This document shows positions 22,621 through 33,805 of a DNA stretch of 64,000 nucleotides, piece by piece (the first letter of the stretch is position 1; every line of letters starts with the position of its first letter). Source of the DNA: Seiridium cupressi (lineage: Eukaryota > Ascomycota > Sordariomycetes > Amphisphaeriales > Sporocadaceae). The stretch lies in contig JARVKI010000046.1 of assembly GCA_036674765.1 (NCBI GenBank), positions 248,001 to 312,000 of the forward strand, given 5' to 3'. Below the pieces are notes generated by a model. It ran no database searches and was not told where the DNA came from. It saw nothing but the letters and a program-made list of their open reading frames with translations. The position numbers were made by a program, and so were the translations under genes.

Positions 22621-24506
22621 TTATGCCATCTCATGCACGTTTCGATGACTCTGTTGCCATTGTCCCTGCGACCAATGCCCGGTGTCTAATTCACTCAGCC
22701 TCTCGTCAGTTGCCAGCATGGCTGCCTCTCTTCCTTGGCCAATCTCCTGAGGTGCTTTCTCCTGCCGATGAGGGTCATACAGGGGAGGTGGTGTTGGGTA
22801 GTAAGGGTGCCCACCACCCGCGACCTGTATTGGTGGCTGTACATCAACTGTCGAATTATTGTTCTTCCGACGTCGAAAGAACCAAGATACCAGCCCCGCA
22901 AGTGCCAAAGCAGCTACTCCACCAACGATACCGCCGACTATCGCGCCAACGGGTGCGGACGAGCCTCCAGATGATGAGCTGTCCTCGGAACTCGTACTAG
23001 TTGACGATCCAGAGCTAGTTGAGTTTTCCACAAACAGTGACATTACACTATCAGATGTCCAAGTCACATGGTCCTGGTTGCTAAAAATCTGTCAGCTCGT
23101 AGTCACAAGATCTAAACCCAAAGTAAAGCATACCCATCGCTGTACCACTTAGTGATCGCACTTGGCGACTCGTAAGCGGCAGCATTGGGATCAAACGCAC
23201 TATTCCAGCTCAAACTCGTCATGTCCAAAACGTTTATACCGTTCGTCCATGGGTCCGGATCTCGGTATCCTCCTATATAGTTCAGGTCTGGGTTTTTCCC
23301 ACCCACCACAATCATCTGTCGGTTGCCGGCTATGATGCATTGCTGGGCAGTCCGTGGCCCACCCGTCGTCACATCCGCCTTGACCCATACGAATCCAGGG
23401 ATCGATAGGACGTAGACATCCTGAAAGCTTACCAGGTTCAAAGTATCGTAGCCACCAAAAAGGAATATCTCGTGAGTCCCGTTCGGGCCTTCGACATCGA
23501 CAATGCAGGATTTACTCCGTGGGGTCGGGATATCTCCGGTGGCCTCCTGTGAGAACCAGGTCTTCGTTTCGATATCCCAGAACGTCAAGTTGCCAAGGCT
23601 GACTAAATTCGGCTCACTGGAGTTGTAGCCCTCTCGTCGTGAGATTTCACCACCAAGCGCCATAATCATGCCCTTGCCCGAGGTGCCAAATGAGGGCAGA
23701 CACGCAGCCGTTCCAGATATGTATGTCTCGTAGCTGTTCATGCCTGCCGTTGACTCGTTGGCCCAGACACCACTGGTCAGATTGTAGGTGAGCATTCCAG
23801 GCACTGGTACCGATAGGTCACCGGCGGCAAAGCTTTGGTCGGTCCAGACGGAGCCTATTCCACCAATGAAGAACCCCATGCCGTTGCATTGCGTGGTGGC
23901 GGCATACGACGAACGTTTGAGCGACATGAAGACATCGGCATTGGCAGCTGGCTGTTTTGTCCACGACTCGCCATCAGCGGAAAACTTCCAAAGATCCCTC
24001 GTTTTGGACAAGTTCCCCCATGGCCCCTGTCCTCCCCACATGTACATCGACCCGCTCGTCTGATCGGTCCATAATGCTGAGTTATCGAAAACGGGTGCTG
24101 CTTTTGCTATAGATGTAATCGGCACAGTCTTGTTGGTCCATGCTACATCTAGAGGAATCGATAAGGTATCGTTCACTGTCGCAGACTAGTGTTAACACGT
24201 GGTCTAGAAACGAAGGGCCATAGGATCCCCAGAGGCACCAAATGCTTACTCTGCCTTGTTGCTTGCGACTCCGGCTTCCCATCGTGCAGTTCCGCAACTT
24301 CTCCTCCATCAATATAAAGACGCTTCCCAATGACGGCAACTAAACCGAATTACCTGGTTAGTGAAGCTCCTCAAGTCAGGATCGCTGTTTGACATACGAG
24401 CATGTCCCGTCCTTCTAATGTAATCAGATGACGAGTAAGTGTCGATGCCATTCGCTCCAATGCTCAAGGTGCTAAAAAGAAGCGCGATGCTGCGCCTTAC
24501 AATCAT
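22621..24506 (-). CDS. Kelch-repeat membrane protein with Ser-rich stalk
   Basis: The spliced model is complement(22621..23080, 23134..24175, 24250..24339, 24398..24506), giving 566 aa; all three introns keep phase. A signal peptide (MIVRRSIALLFSTLSIGANG) is followed by a kelch beta-propeller of about 380 residues with repeated GG-plus-aromatic blades and many N-glycosylation sites. Next come a Ser/Thr stalk near residue 435, a Gly/Ala-rich transmembrane helix (VGAIVGGIVGGVAALALAGL) with a following RRRK stop-transfer, and a Pro/His-rich cytoplasmic tail. The layout suggests a plasma-membrane or wall-anchored surface protein whose propeller faces outward. Related genes are frequent in fungi but uncharacterised. 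The next gene downstream on the same strand is also a kelch protein. Confidence 0.85.
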
Positions 24507-25346
24507 CGCGTCTCACTTGCACCGACAAAGGTAAAAATCTCCCCGATTGAAGAAATAAAAACGAAATGGGTATATACAAGGAGTAGTGGGTAAAACATGG
24601 TGATCCCCGGGAGCATGGTAAACTTTAAGGCAATTAAAGTAGGTAGATTGGGTCCATTGGATAGAGCCATGTATTTGGGGGCTGAAATGCAGATGCACCC
24701 CTAGTGAGATTCCGTGATCCATGTTTAGGACTTTGCGACCGCGATTGATCATCAGTTTAAACACATGGCTGCCCAATATACGCGGTATTGATCAAAGATT
24801 TTTCTCTGTAGGAGCCGTATCGGTGGTATACAATAATCTAATATGTTGATGTCTTTGTCGTTGATCAAGCGCGTCTTTTTCGCGTCCACGAACTGGCAGG
24901 AACAGCCGTAGGGCAGAAGGGCGTGAATCGGCCGTTGCCGTATGGTGTAAGCGCGAGCATGGATCTCTGAGCCTATGTGATCTTACGGATGCTCTAGGCC
25001 TGCCCAATCGCTGGGAGGTGGTGGGCAGAGTCAAGATTTGCCCCTTGCCCAATAAGGCCACATTTCCCAAAATGGACTGCCTGGGCTACTCTAAAGCGAG
25101 ATTGGCGTGAGAATAATTCTTCCGCCGGATTCTGGAGCTGGAAGTGCCTTAACCAATGAATTGAGACCAAATAACCTGAGCTGTGGTTTTGGCCATTTCA
25201 AAATTCATTCATCACGCACTTATTCAATGTGACGCGTACTAATATCATGTAACGTAGAATCTTTCCCACAGAAAATCCTTAGACTGCCGTATACGCTTAA
25301 GGGAAAAAGGCTTGAACCGTCTATAAAATACTCCACGTATCGCCGT
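24507..25346. other. Intergenic, nothing recognised
   Basis: This gap contains the promoter side of the kelch membrane protein and the 3' flank of the AA5 gene. Only short overlapping frames are present. Confidence 0.5.
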
Positions 25347-27923
25347 TTATAATGTGATCTGTATCGTCTTGGCCACCGAAGGTACGCCCGTGCTCGATAG
25401 CGCGAACAGATAGTAGTAGCCGGGCAGTAAGATCCCGCTGTCCTGCTCAAGTGTGAAGCTGTACTGCGTGCCGCTCTGCGTCGTGGTGCTAATAGGGATT
25501 CGTCGCTGGTCCGAATTGATCGAGTGCGTGGAGCTACCGATACGGATCAAGGAGAACTTGACGCCGGCCGCAGATGAACTCATGGTGACGCTGAGGTTTC
25601 CGCCAACCTTGCTGGATGTCGCGGACACCGAGCTTATGACGGGACGAGTGGCAGCCGTGTTGTCCGAGTTGTATAGGTACGGAGGAGTAAAGATCTGGCC
25701 ATCCGCATGATCGACAGCCTTGTCGCAGGCGGCGTCGGAGGAGCCAGGGGCGCCGACGTAGCAGAGACCGCCTCCACCGCTGAATACGGTACCATCGGGC
25801 AGGAGGAGAGAGATGGAGTGGTAATTGCGAGCGACAGCGGCTAGGCCAAGTGTCTTCCAGGTCTTGGTGGTTGGATTGAACAGTTCAGCCGCGAGAGCGC
25901 CATCCGTGTCAGTGAAGACGTGTGCAGTCTTTTGTCCACCAGTCACGAGGACGGTTCCATCAGGCAAAACAACGCCATTGCCAAATGCACGGGCATAAGC
26001 CATATCTGCCACTTCCTCGACGGTCGAGCCTTCGTTCGGTTCTCCAATCGTGGTGATATGCGAAGTCGTCCAGGCTGCACTGTCATCATAATCAGATGCA
26101 CCACCAGTCGTGAAGATCTTGCCAATGTCATACATGACGTTGATACCACACATGGCATCATCAGTGTCACGAGTAGCAGCAGCCACAACCGATCCGTTCT
26201 CAGCAGTGCCGTACCAATGCTGCACTCGGGACGGCCCGGCTTGAAAGACGGATCCGTTCTTCCAGCCATAGAGCCAACCGTGGTTATCCTCTCTCCAGAT
26301 ACCTATGGTCGCCAAGTTAGCTGTTAGGAGTTCAAAAGAATTCAGTCAAAAAAGTGCTGAGCTTACCCTCATGATCATCGGTAAGCATCACACTGACATC
26401 AGCGCCACTGAGGAGCGTCCAGGTGTTGGTTGCAGGATCGTAGATTTCACCGGTTTTGCCTTTAACATCATGTTAGTAAATACAAAATATCCGATATGGG
26501 TAGAGTGTGCTTGGTGGAGATTCAATTGAAAGCCAAGACGTTACTCGGCTGACGACTCACCTCCTTCGCCACCCGAATACGAACCACCGATAGTAAATAC
26601 CTTGCCATTTGACAACGTTGCGGAAGTCTGGTAACCACGCGGAATGTTCATGTCGGGGCCTCGAGTAAATGCATTCGTCGCAGGATCATAGATGCTGGTC
26701 TTTTCGGCATCAGAACCACCAGAAATGATGATCTTACCATCCTGCAGCTGACTAATGCCAGGGCAGAACATGTCGTGATCAGTGTTTGATATCTGACGCT
26801 GAGAGATTTCTCCGGTCTTCCAGTTGTAGTCGGCGAACTGTGTATATCCTCCGGCGCCTCCAAATGTGGTGGCACCCCATGAGGAGAAGACTAGCATTCT
26901 GCTCGTGTCAGGGGCTACTGGCACAATATACGCGGCAACTGGGATAATGGGGAAGCGGATCAAGTCAGACCATGAACCGAGAGCAGACGGCGTGGCGGCA
27001 ACGTCCTTTTTAATCGCAGTGAACTGTTTGTTCATGGCCCAGATTAGCATCACAGTTGTATCCTTGACTATGATAAACTCAGGTTAGTGATTTCTGGTTT
27101 GGGGGCTTCGACTCTAGTATACGAAAGAACCCCCCCCCCCCCCCCTAAAAAACAGCATTGCATGCAAGAAGAAATGCTATAAAAGCCAAGAATTACTCGG
27201 GGACTGACTCACTGTGGCAAATCTTTCCATTCTTATCGTATACAGCCTGCGTGCATCCGCTCGTTGTGTCGCAAAGCGCTGCGCAAGCATCTACCGTTGC
27301 GATATTATCAACTATTTGAGCGCTGGCTCCCTGTATATCACTGTCTGGACAGACACTATACGTCCCAGCGGTCCCAGTATAGCTCGTGGCTGTGAGGGTC
27401 GAGGTTAGCAGTCGCACGCTATAATCCATCAAAATGGGCGCGCATACAGGTGAAAGGACATTTCGCAATGATTGTGCCCTCAGCAAGGGTGTTGTTGATG
27501 TAGACGACATTGAACTGGGTATTGGCAACCCACGTCAAGGTCGCAGTGGTGTCTTTGATGTGACAGATTTGGCCAGTGGTATCATAGACGGCCTTGGTGC
27601 AAGTTGTAGTTGCACTACACTGTGAATCGGTAGGTCAGCATTCTGCTTCGTGGTCATCGTTATATGATATCGAGTGGTAAGGAGAACAAATGAGAATTTC
27701 AGTAGGATGGCAAACTTACCAGTTGGGCACAGTCATCTGTAGAAGCAATGTTCGCCGTGATAACTGAGCTGGTTCCCTGGAGATCGGTACCAGCACATAT
27801 GGCGTATCTGGCACCATCACTGTCGGTATAGTAAGTAACAGCTGTGGGACAGTCGGTAAGTGCGGCGACCATGCGTAGGTTGAGGGTCAAGGCCAACGCC
27901 TTGAACAACCGAGAGGTAAGCAT
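25347..27923 (-). CDS. AA5 copper radical oxidase with two PAN/apple domains
   Basis: The spliced model is complement(25347..26302, 26367..26459, 26561..27067, 27213..27389, 27448..27619, 27720..27923), giving 702 aa with six exons in phase. After a signal peptide come two PAN/apple-like modules (about 25-105 and 110-190; each has CxxAVYD and ICHIKDTT-like strands). A galactose-oxidase type kelch propeller follows. The cross-linking Cys is about residue 286 (MFCPGIS) and Tyr about 330 (RGYQTS); the copper ligands lie in RNYHSISLL and STHSINSDQRR. The position equal to Trp290 of galactose oxidase is Tyr348 (GGSYSGG). This change points away from galactose towards other primary alcohols, possibly aryl alcohols, and is an inference. 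It should be a secreted enzyme making aldehyde and hydrogen peroxide. Confidence 0.9.
27130..27145 (+). repeat. C16 homopolymer in an intron
   Basis: Sixteen C residues lie inside the third intron of the AA5 gene (27068-27212). They do not affect the reading frame but are a likely site of length error. Confidence 0.85.
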
Positions 27924-28717
27924 TGCGACGGCGGGGACTAGGGTTTCTCACTAGATGTATCAAGCGAGATCCCCCAAGCTAATGAATGACACTGCTATCA
28001 CTCTTGATAGCCAGAGAAACGGGCGAAGGAAGAAGCGAATGGAAAACTGGAATACCTCAACATTACACAACTCGGTCATGGTGACCGCCGCGTCGACTCC
28101 TTCATAGACCAACGCGCTCGGCTTCGCAAAATCCTGCCCAGCAACACCTTTGCTATATGCTGCGATCAATATAGTCTTGGAAAGACGTTACCGTGCCTTG
28201 GAAACAACCGTCGAGGGGCTACGCGAGTTCCTGTTCGGTCAAATATGACCGCTGCACAAGCGGATGATCTAAACTAGAGTCAAGAGTCTACGAACTATTT
28301 TGAGAGCCATGATTACACGAGACGTCGAGTCAGGGATCCTGATCGTTCGGAGCAAACCGAGGATCCCTGTCGTTCGAGTCTTTTGACCTGGGCTCGTGGG
28401 GGCACGAGTTTGAAAGGGCGGCGACTCAGCGAACTTTTGGGAACATGTGACGACCACGAGCAAGGTATGTCGTCGCCTAGACCACGTCTTGCCGGGTTCC
28501 CGATGACGGATTAGATGCAATCATGGTGTATAAGTGGACCTGATACGGGCCCTGTCTCTTGACTAAGCCGGTTGCATTGACGCATTGAGTGTGGAGGCAG
28601 AAGCTCTTCACGTCGTGCCAAGGCAGACCCGGGCGATGGGCCGGAAGAGCGAAGTGTGAACGCATGTTCGGCAACAGCAATTTTCAGCACGCGATAAGGT
28701 TACATAGTAAGGTTAAA
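27924..28717. other. Intergenic with a 9-bp perfect inverted repeat
   Basis: This is the upstream region of the AA5 gene. CAGGGATCC at 28331-28339 and GGATCCCTG at 28361-28369 form a perfect inverted repeat with a 21-base spacer; the word CGTTCG follows both arms. It could be a hairpin or a binding site. No gene is supported here. Confidence 0.4.
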
Positions 28718-29245
28718 TCACCCGAGCCCTCGGGATTGCATTATCTGGCGTTTCACCGCATCGCCAGGGACAAGCCAATCGGTGCCCTGCCTGGGATTGC
28801 AGTAGCTCCCTAAATTTGGACTGGCATGTCTTAGCGCACCGGCAACCCTCACGATCGGGAAGGTCGGTGGCCTGTAATCGCGATGGACCACAGATGCTTA
28901 CGCGTGCCATCAGTCTGCAGAACATATCGGTTAAGCAAGACGACCTTGAATGGGAACGAGTCGCTGGGTGTAATGGAGTATCGGTCCGCTCGCCAGGGGT
29001 CGTCGTGCATCTGACCGAAGAGACTATTGAAAAACAAATAAGTGCCTTCCTGCAGAGGCAAGGGCGCAGACCTGAAGTGAGCAACGCCACATGTTTACCA
29101 TTTCACGATGCGCACGGAAGAGGGTGATAACGGCAAGTGGCGGTAAGTTCGTGGAGAGAAATGCCTCTGAGACCTTGGTTTGGGTTTCGCGCTGCACTAC
29201 AGACGAGCCCAGTCGATATCCACTGGCATCCTCGCCGAAGATCAT
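28718..29245 (-). CDS. Small hypothetical protein, three exons
   Basis: A phase-consistent model complement(28718..28809, 28902..29049, 29099..29245) gives 128 aa, with introns of 92 and 49 nt. The middle exon (EGTYLFFNSLFGQMHDDPWR onward) and last exon (CNPRQGTDWLVPGDAVKRQ) read like real protein, with a mixed and balanced composition. I see no signal peptide, membrane segment or known domain. The gene starts only 46 bp past the 3' end of the hydrolase on the same strand. It may be a conserved small protein or a remnant; no function is proposed. Confidence 0.35.
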
Positions 29246-29291
29246 AGTATCCAGTGGGGGTATGAAGCGGATCCTACTCAATTGATTGAAC

Positions 29292-30274
29292 TCATAAGGT
29301 TGCCTTTCGTCTAACCTGGGTGCCCAAGTGTCTCGCAAGGAAGTCCACTTGTTTAGCCATCAATGCTTCAAAACCACTCCCACCAAGTAAATCCATATGC
29401 CCCTTATTGGGGACTAGAATATACTCTTTTGGTCCCTTCAGTCCATCATACAACACCTTTCTGTTTCTCAGGCGGGGACATATAGTCCTGCATAGCAGTC
29501 ACTATGAGCACAGGCGTCGGCTCAATGAGTGGGAGCAGCTCGTATGGTCTCCAAGTTGAGATGCGGTAGTGGCTCTGAAGCGTCGTTTCATTCTTGTACG
29601 TTGGGACAAGTGCTGCAATCCGCTCTGCCACCAGGTACTCCCTGAGGCTAGTCCCAGCACCCCAGCCGTAGGGACAGGTGCCGTTCTTCTGCACGACGGG
29701 CACGTAGCGCGGTGCTTGACCAGCTAGCTGTGCTGCGCGGTCTTTCATGGCATCGGCTAGCATGTTCTGCAAATCGCGTTCGGGATACGAGAGATCCATC
29801 AATGGTGAAATGGCAATGACGCATTTGGCGCGCCTGTCCAGCGCCGCGGCGTTAAGCGCGACGATACCGTTGAACGAGAAGCCCCAGTACGCAATGCGCG
29901 CTGGATCCACCTCGGGGCGGGAGGACAGGAACGTCAAAGCATCGTGGAAATCCGCGACGTGTTTGGAGGGGTCGATATCGCAGCGCGGCATGCCATCACT
30001 TTCGCCCAACGTCCGTGGATCGTAGGCGAGCGCTGTAATGCCTGCGGACTGGAAATGCTCGGCCACTCTGGGAACAAGTGTCTCTTTCACAAAGCTGAAC
30101 TGAATTGTGGAGTGCGTGTAAGCCCTCACTGCACCAGAGCCAGAGCGGCTGACTTACTCCTGGGAGAAGAATGATTCCTGGGCCAGGATCGGCCTCATTC
30201 GACGGATAGATGTGGGCACGCAACGTCAATCCATCGAGAGTGCGGAATGAGACTTTCTCGTACTTATTAGCCAT
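29292..30274 (-). pseudogene. Alpha/beta hydrolase, one-base frameshift near the 3' end
   Basis: Exon 1 (30158..30274) and exon 2 (29292..30099) join across a 58-nt intron. The frame holds until about 29457, where one extra base in the AAAGG context shifts it and produces the early stop KGVV. Skipping one base restores the frame through KGHMDLLGGSGFEALMAKQV to a stop at 29292 (307 aa). The fold is a dienelactone-hydrolase-like alpha/beta hydrolase: nucleophile elbow YWGFSFNG, acid near TAMQDYMSPPEKQ, and His in KGHMD, which lies after the break. Similar enzymes include fungal polyketide transferases and esterases. Asn at the elbow position that is normally Gly is unusual. Whether this is a true mutation or a base error is unknown. 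Confidence 0.72.
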
Positions 30275-30762
30275 GCAGATCGATCGTATTGACTAATCGA
30301 GATCTCTTCGAACGTTTCGTGTTAGATAATAAAGCTAAAGAAAGTATTGTTTAGTTCATGACCCGCTAGTAGTTCGTTCGAACTTTAAGTATCGAGGCTG
30401 AGTGCGGCAAAGCCCCTGTTCGGATGCAGCAGCACGTGGCACATCTTGCACGCGTACAGCTGAGTGAGTTCAAACTGGCAAAACCGTATCAGGGTGAAAT
30501 AGAAACGAGATAAAAAACATCCCCACCAATACAAGCATGGTTATGAAGACAGGATGTATTTTATGGGCATACTGCATTTTTGGCATAGTAAAAGTTTGTT
30601 TATGCACTATAGAAAGAGCACTAGATACGTTAAAACGCCAGACCTAAAACCGATCGCATTTTCTTAAACAAATCCACAATACAATTTGCCAGCCCGAGAT
30701 AACTAGTATGTAAGCATACGAGATGCTGAATCACATCGTGCCTAGAGATGGAGCGACAGACA
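30275..30762. other. Intergenic, hydrolase promoter region
   Basis: This 488-bp gap lies between the hydrolase start and the 3' end of the Zn2Cys6 regulator gene. Nothing distinctive beyond an AT-rich stretch near 30540-30620. Confidence 0.5.
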
Positions 30763-32915
30763 CTAACCAAATATGGTCCGTAGATCAGAATCCTCCATGA
30801 CATCGATCCAATGGGTATAGTTGGACCCCGGACTATCATTATCGTATCCGTTCCAAATTGCTTTGACCAGATCTTTCGCAACTAGAACTGGGGCTGGCGG
30901 TAGGCTGTGCTCCAAAGCACTCAATCTTTCCATGACAAAGCGACGGGCATGGGTAACTTCGATGGACAACCTCGTGATGGTTAATTGTGGCTCATCTATA
31001 GCAGCGCCATCAACCGGAAGCGGCATGACTGGCTCGGTAGTCCTCGTGTTACCAGAGCTGTCAATAGATGCCGCTCTTGGGGGTAAGTGCGCTCGTTGTT
31101 GATGGACCAAAGTCTCCGCATCGAACCTGAGTCCAGTGCTAGCGGACAAATAAAGCAGTGGTTGAATGCACCGGGTTCCCGAGTGGACAGGAACTTTCCT
31201 CAGAGTGTTGACCAAGCGAAGACTTAGGGGTACGATCCAATTATCCCATGGTACGAACCCAGCAGAGCCGGTAGCATCCTCGGGTAGTCTTCTTGCTACC
31301 AGGTCCGGAAATGTCTGGTACAGCTGCACCAACGATGCAAGGCGATAGCCTTCGGCAACATCGATAAAGTGAGATGCAGGCGACATCCGATCGCCCGTCT
31401 CCGATATCTCATGGGCTTGGTAATGTTCCAAGCCAAGGAGCTCTTCTTCAATTTCCTGCGCCTCTTTGATGTCTCTCAGTGCAGTCTCCAGATTTCGCAT
31501 CGTGGCAATAGAGCCTTGTCTCAGATTTCGCCGGAATCTTCTACACAACCTGACTGCTTGAGTAAAGAGCCTTTGAGAGTTCGCTGACACACCCGTCCAG
31601 GGATGTGGGACGATGGGGCGAGTCAACTCTTTGTTTTGGGGCTCTTTCAATTTTGGAATGCCCAAGTCATCCTTTTCATCGGAAACAACAGCCACCAGCA
31701 TGTTCCAGTATATAATGCTGTTATTGAAGAAGGATAGTATCTGTCGATCTTGAGCCGACAGGTTCTTGGAGTCTCGGTTGACACGCTTAAGAACCTTCTT
31801 CGCCTCTCTCAAGAAATGGCTCCCAATCTCCTTGGTATCAATCCAGCAGGCGGCGGTACCAATGCAGCACAGTGACAAGAGAAGTCCAATAGGAAAAGTT
31901 CCTGGCGGTTGATCGTGGGATGCCTTGAGATCTCTCTGTATAGCAGCTATGGCAGACCTCAGATAAGAGACAGCAATCTGCTTCATGGCCGGCATCTGAC
32001 TGCTCAGACAGGTGGCGCTCATGCTTTGAAGACAGTTCATGACCGCTTCGGAGCGAGTCCAGGTTTCGTATGCAAGCTTGCGATTCAAATTGGCCTCAGA
32101 GTCAAAGCTTGACCACATGGAGCAGACGTTTCGAAACCATTCTTCCACGAGTAACGACGAGCGGTCTGTGATTGTGCGAGGGATTTGAGAAAAGATAGGT
32201 TGGTATTGCGGGCTGAAGGGCTGAGCACCTTGCCAGGGCAGTAAGGAAGTTGTGTCTCCGGGACTATTAAATAAGCATAGTGACTGGTCCACGTATTGGT
32301 AGCCATCCTTGGAGCTATCTGGCGGTGCAAAAGTGTCAGGCTGAGGGACATCCTGCCATATGTCCTGGAGCAGATCTTCTATGCCGTAGTTGTATTCCGG
32401 TAGAATGAGGTTGTCAAGCATAGGCGACATGGAGCTATCGGTGTCTCCCAGCAGTTTCTCGCTGCCATCAGATCCCAGTTGGCCTGTTGGCGGAGACTCA
32501 AATGTGGTCGATTTCTGCTCATCATGAGCGTCTGCGGCTTGCGTCTGCTTGGAGACGTCGTCGCCCGAGATGGTTTTGGAGGTAGCAGTCACCAGGTCCT
32601 TGAGATTAGCCGGTCCCCTGGCCTTGCCAGTGAGGCTCTTCTCATGCTTGGTCGACCATTTAAACGATTGAGCATAGCCCGGGCATTTCCGGTTGTTCTT
32701 CACACACATCAGACATTCCGGCTTTGTCTCATCGCATTTGAGCTTGGTGGGCGGTCAGCGTCAGGAGCAGTGTGGGCGGGCGGTGGTCAACATACACGTC
32801 TGGACTTGCAATGGGGGCATCCATTGCGTGATCTTGATTTGGCCTTGGTATTGGGCTTGACGCGACCCGGCTGATGTTGTGGTTGAGTGCTGCCATTGTC
32901 ATGAGGCTGTGACAT
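30763..32915 (-). CDS. Zn2Cys6 transcription factor
   Basis: The spliced model is complement(30763..32742, 32796..32915), giving 699 aa; a 53-nt intron splits the zinc cluster and keeps phase. The binuclear cluster spans about residues 33-61 (GCPHCKSRRLKCDETKPEC, then CVKNNRKCPGY) with all six cysteines. The start MSQPHDNGSTQPQ was chosen because it is the only ATG in the cluster frame. The middle and C-terminal parts have the long helical, Leu-rich character of fungal-specific regulators. It would bind CGG-type half-sites in the nucleus. It is followed on the opposite strand by the DUF3445 gene, so it may control the amine-related genes beyond; this is inferred from position only. Confidence 0.92.
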
Positions 32916-33805
32916 TGCGTGGACCAGCGAAGGCTCCACCGACCATTCTCCAATGCGGAATAAACAGCCGTTCTGAGGTCTGGCTAGACGGACTCGGCTG
33001 TCGCTTGCGTTTCGAGGCCAGAGTACCCGCGAGAGAAAGTCGCTGGAATGCTCGATCGAGCCTCGAGGAACATACGACAGAGGGGATCAAGAGGGTTAAG
33101 ATTGCTAGTTTAATAAGGTTTAACACGATGCGATAAGGCGACTTCCAAAGGCCGGGTCAGGCGCGACGAGCATCAGCGTGCCAACTACGAGGCCGTGCAT
33201 AATGGAGATGTCGGACTGTCCAGATATCGCAGAGCTGAAGCATAGTCTCCGATTCGGCCGGGCAGGAACCAAAGCCCTGGCCTCACTTGTCATCAGCACG
33301 GCGGGCGCCGTCCCGAGTGGATGTGCGAGACAGTGAACGACGCAGCGGCCCAGGCCACGCGCCATCAGCCAGCAAGCCGACACGAAGGCCAGCACGAAAG
33401 CCAGCACTGAGACCCAGACTCGTGCTGCCCCCTCCCGAAATGCGGGGAAACGCTGCGTGGGCTACACTGTACAGGCGTTGTTCGGCAAGGTGGGTCCATT
33501 GGCTTGGGGGGGGGCATTACCATCCACTATGTGTCGTCTTATCAGAAATGCCCAGAAAGGCAATTCCTCGCCGTAGTGCCGTGTTGCCTCCCTATGCTCC
33601 ATGACCTCAGATAATGCGACAATCAGTGCAGGACATGATGCTTGGTCGCGGTCACGTATGCACAAAGTTCGTGGTGCAGGCCTCCGTTATTATAGGGGCC
33701 TGTGCCAGGCGGCCTGCGACGAGCATTATCCCTTCGCTACGCTAACTTCTTCGCCCGAGTATAGTCTAGTGGTGCTGGCCTATATCGATAACAGCCACTC
33801 CCAAC
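32916..33805. other. Intergenic, divergent promoter
   Basis: This 890-bp stretch separates the divergent Zn2Cys6 regulator and DUF3445 genes. Frames in it are short and overlapping. No convincing palindromic CGG site was found by eye. Confidence 0.5.

Noticed and set aside
33462..33665. Minus-strand frame starting MCIRDRD, resembling a sequencing-adapter translation
   Set aside because: The DNA differs from the common adapter beyond the first codons and lies inside a normal intergenic region, so contamination is not supported.
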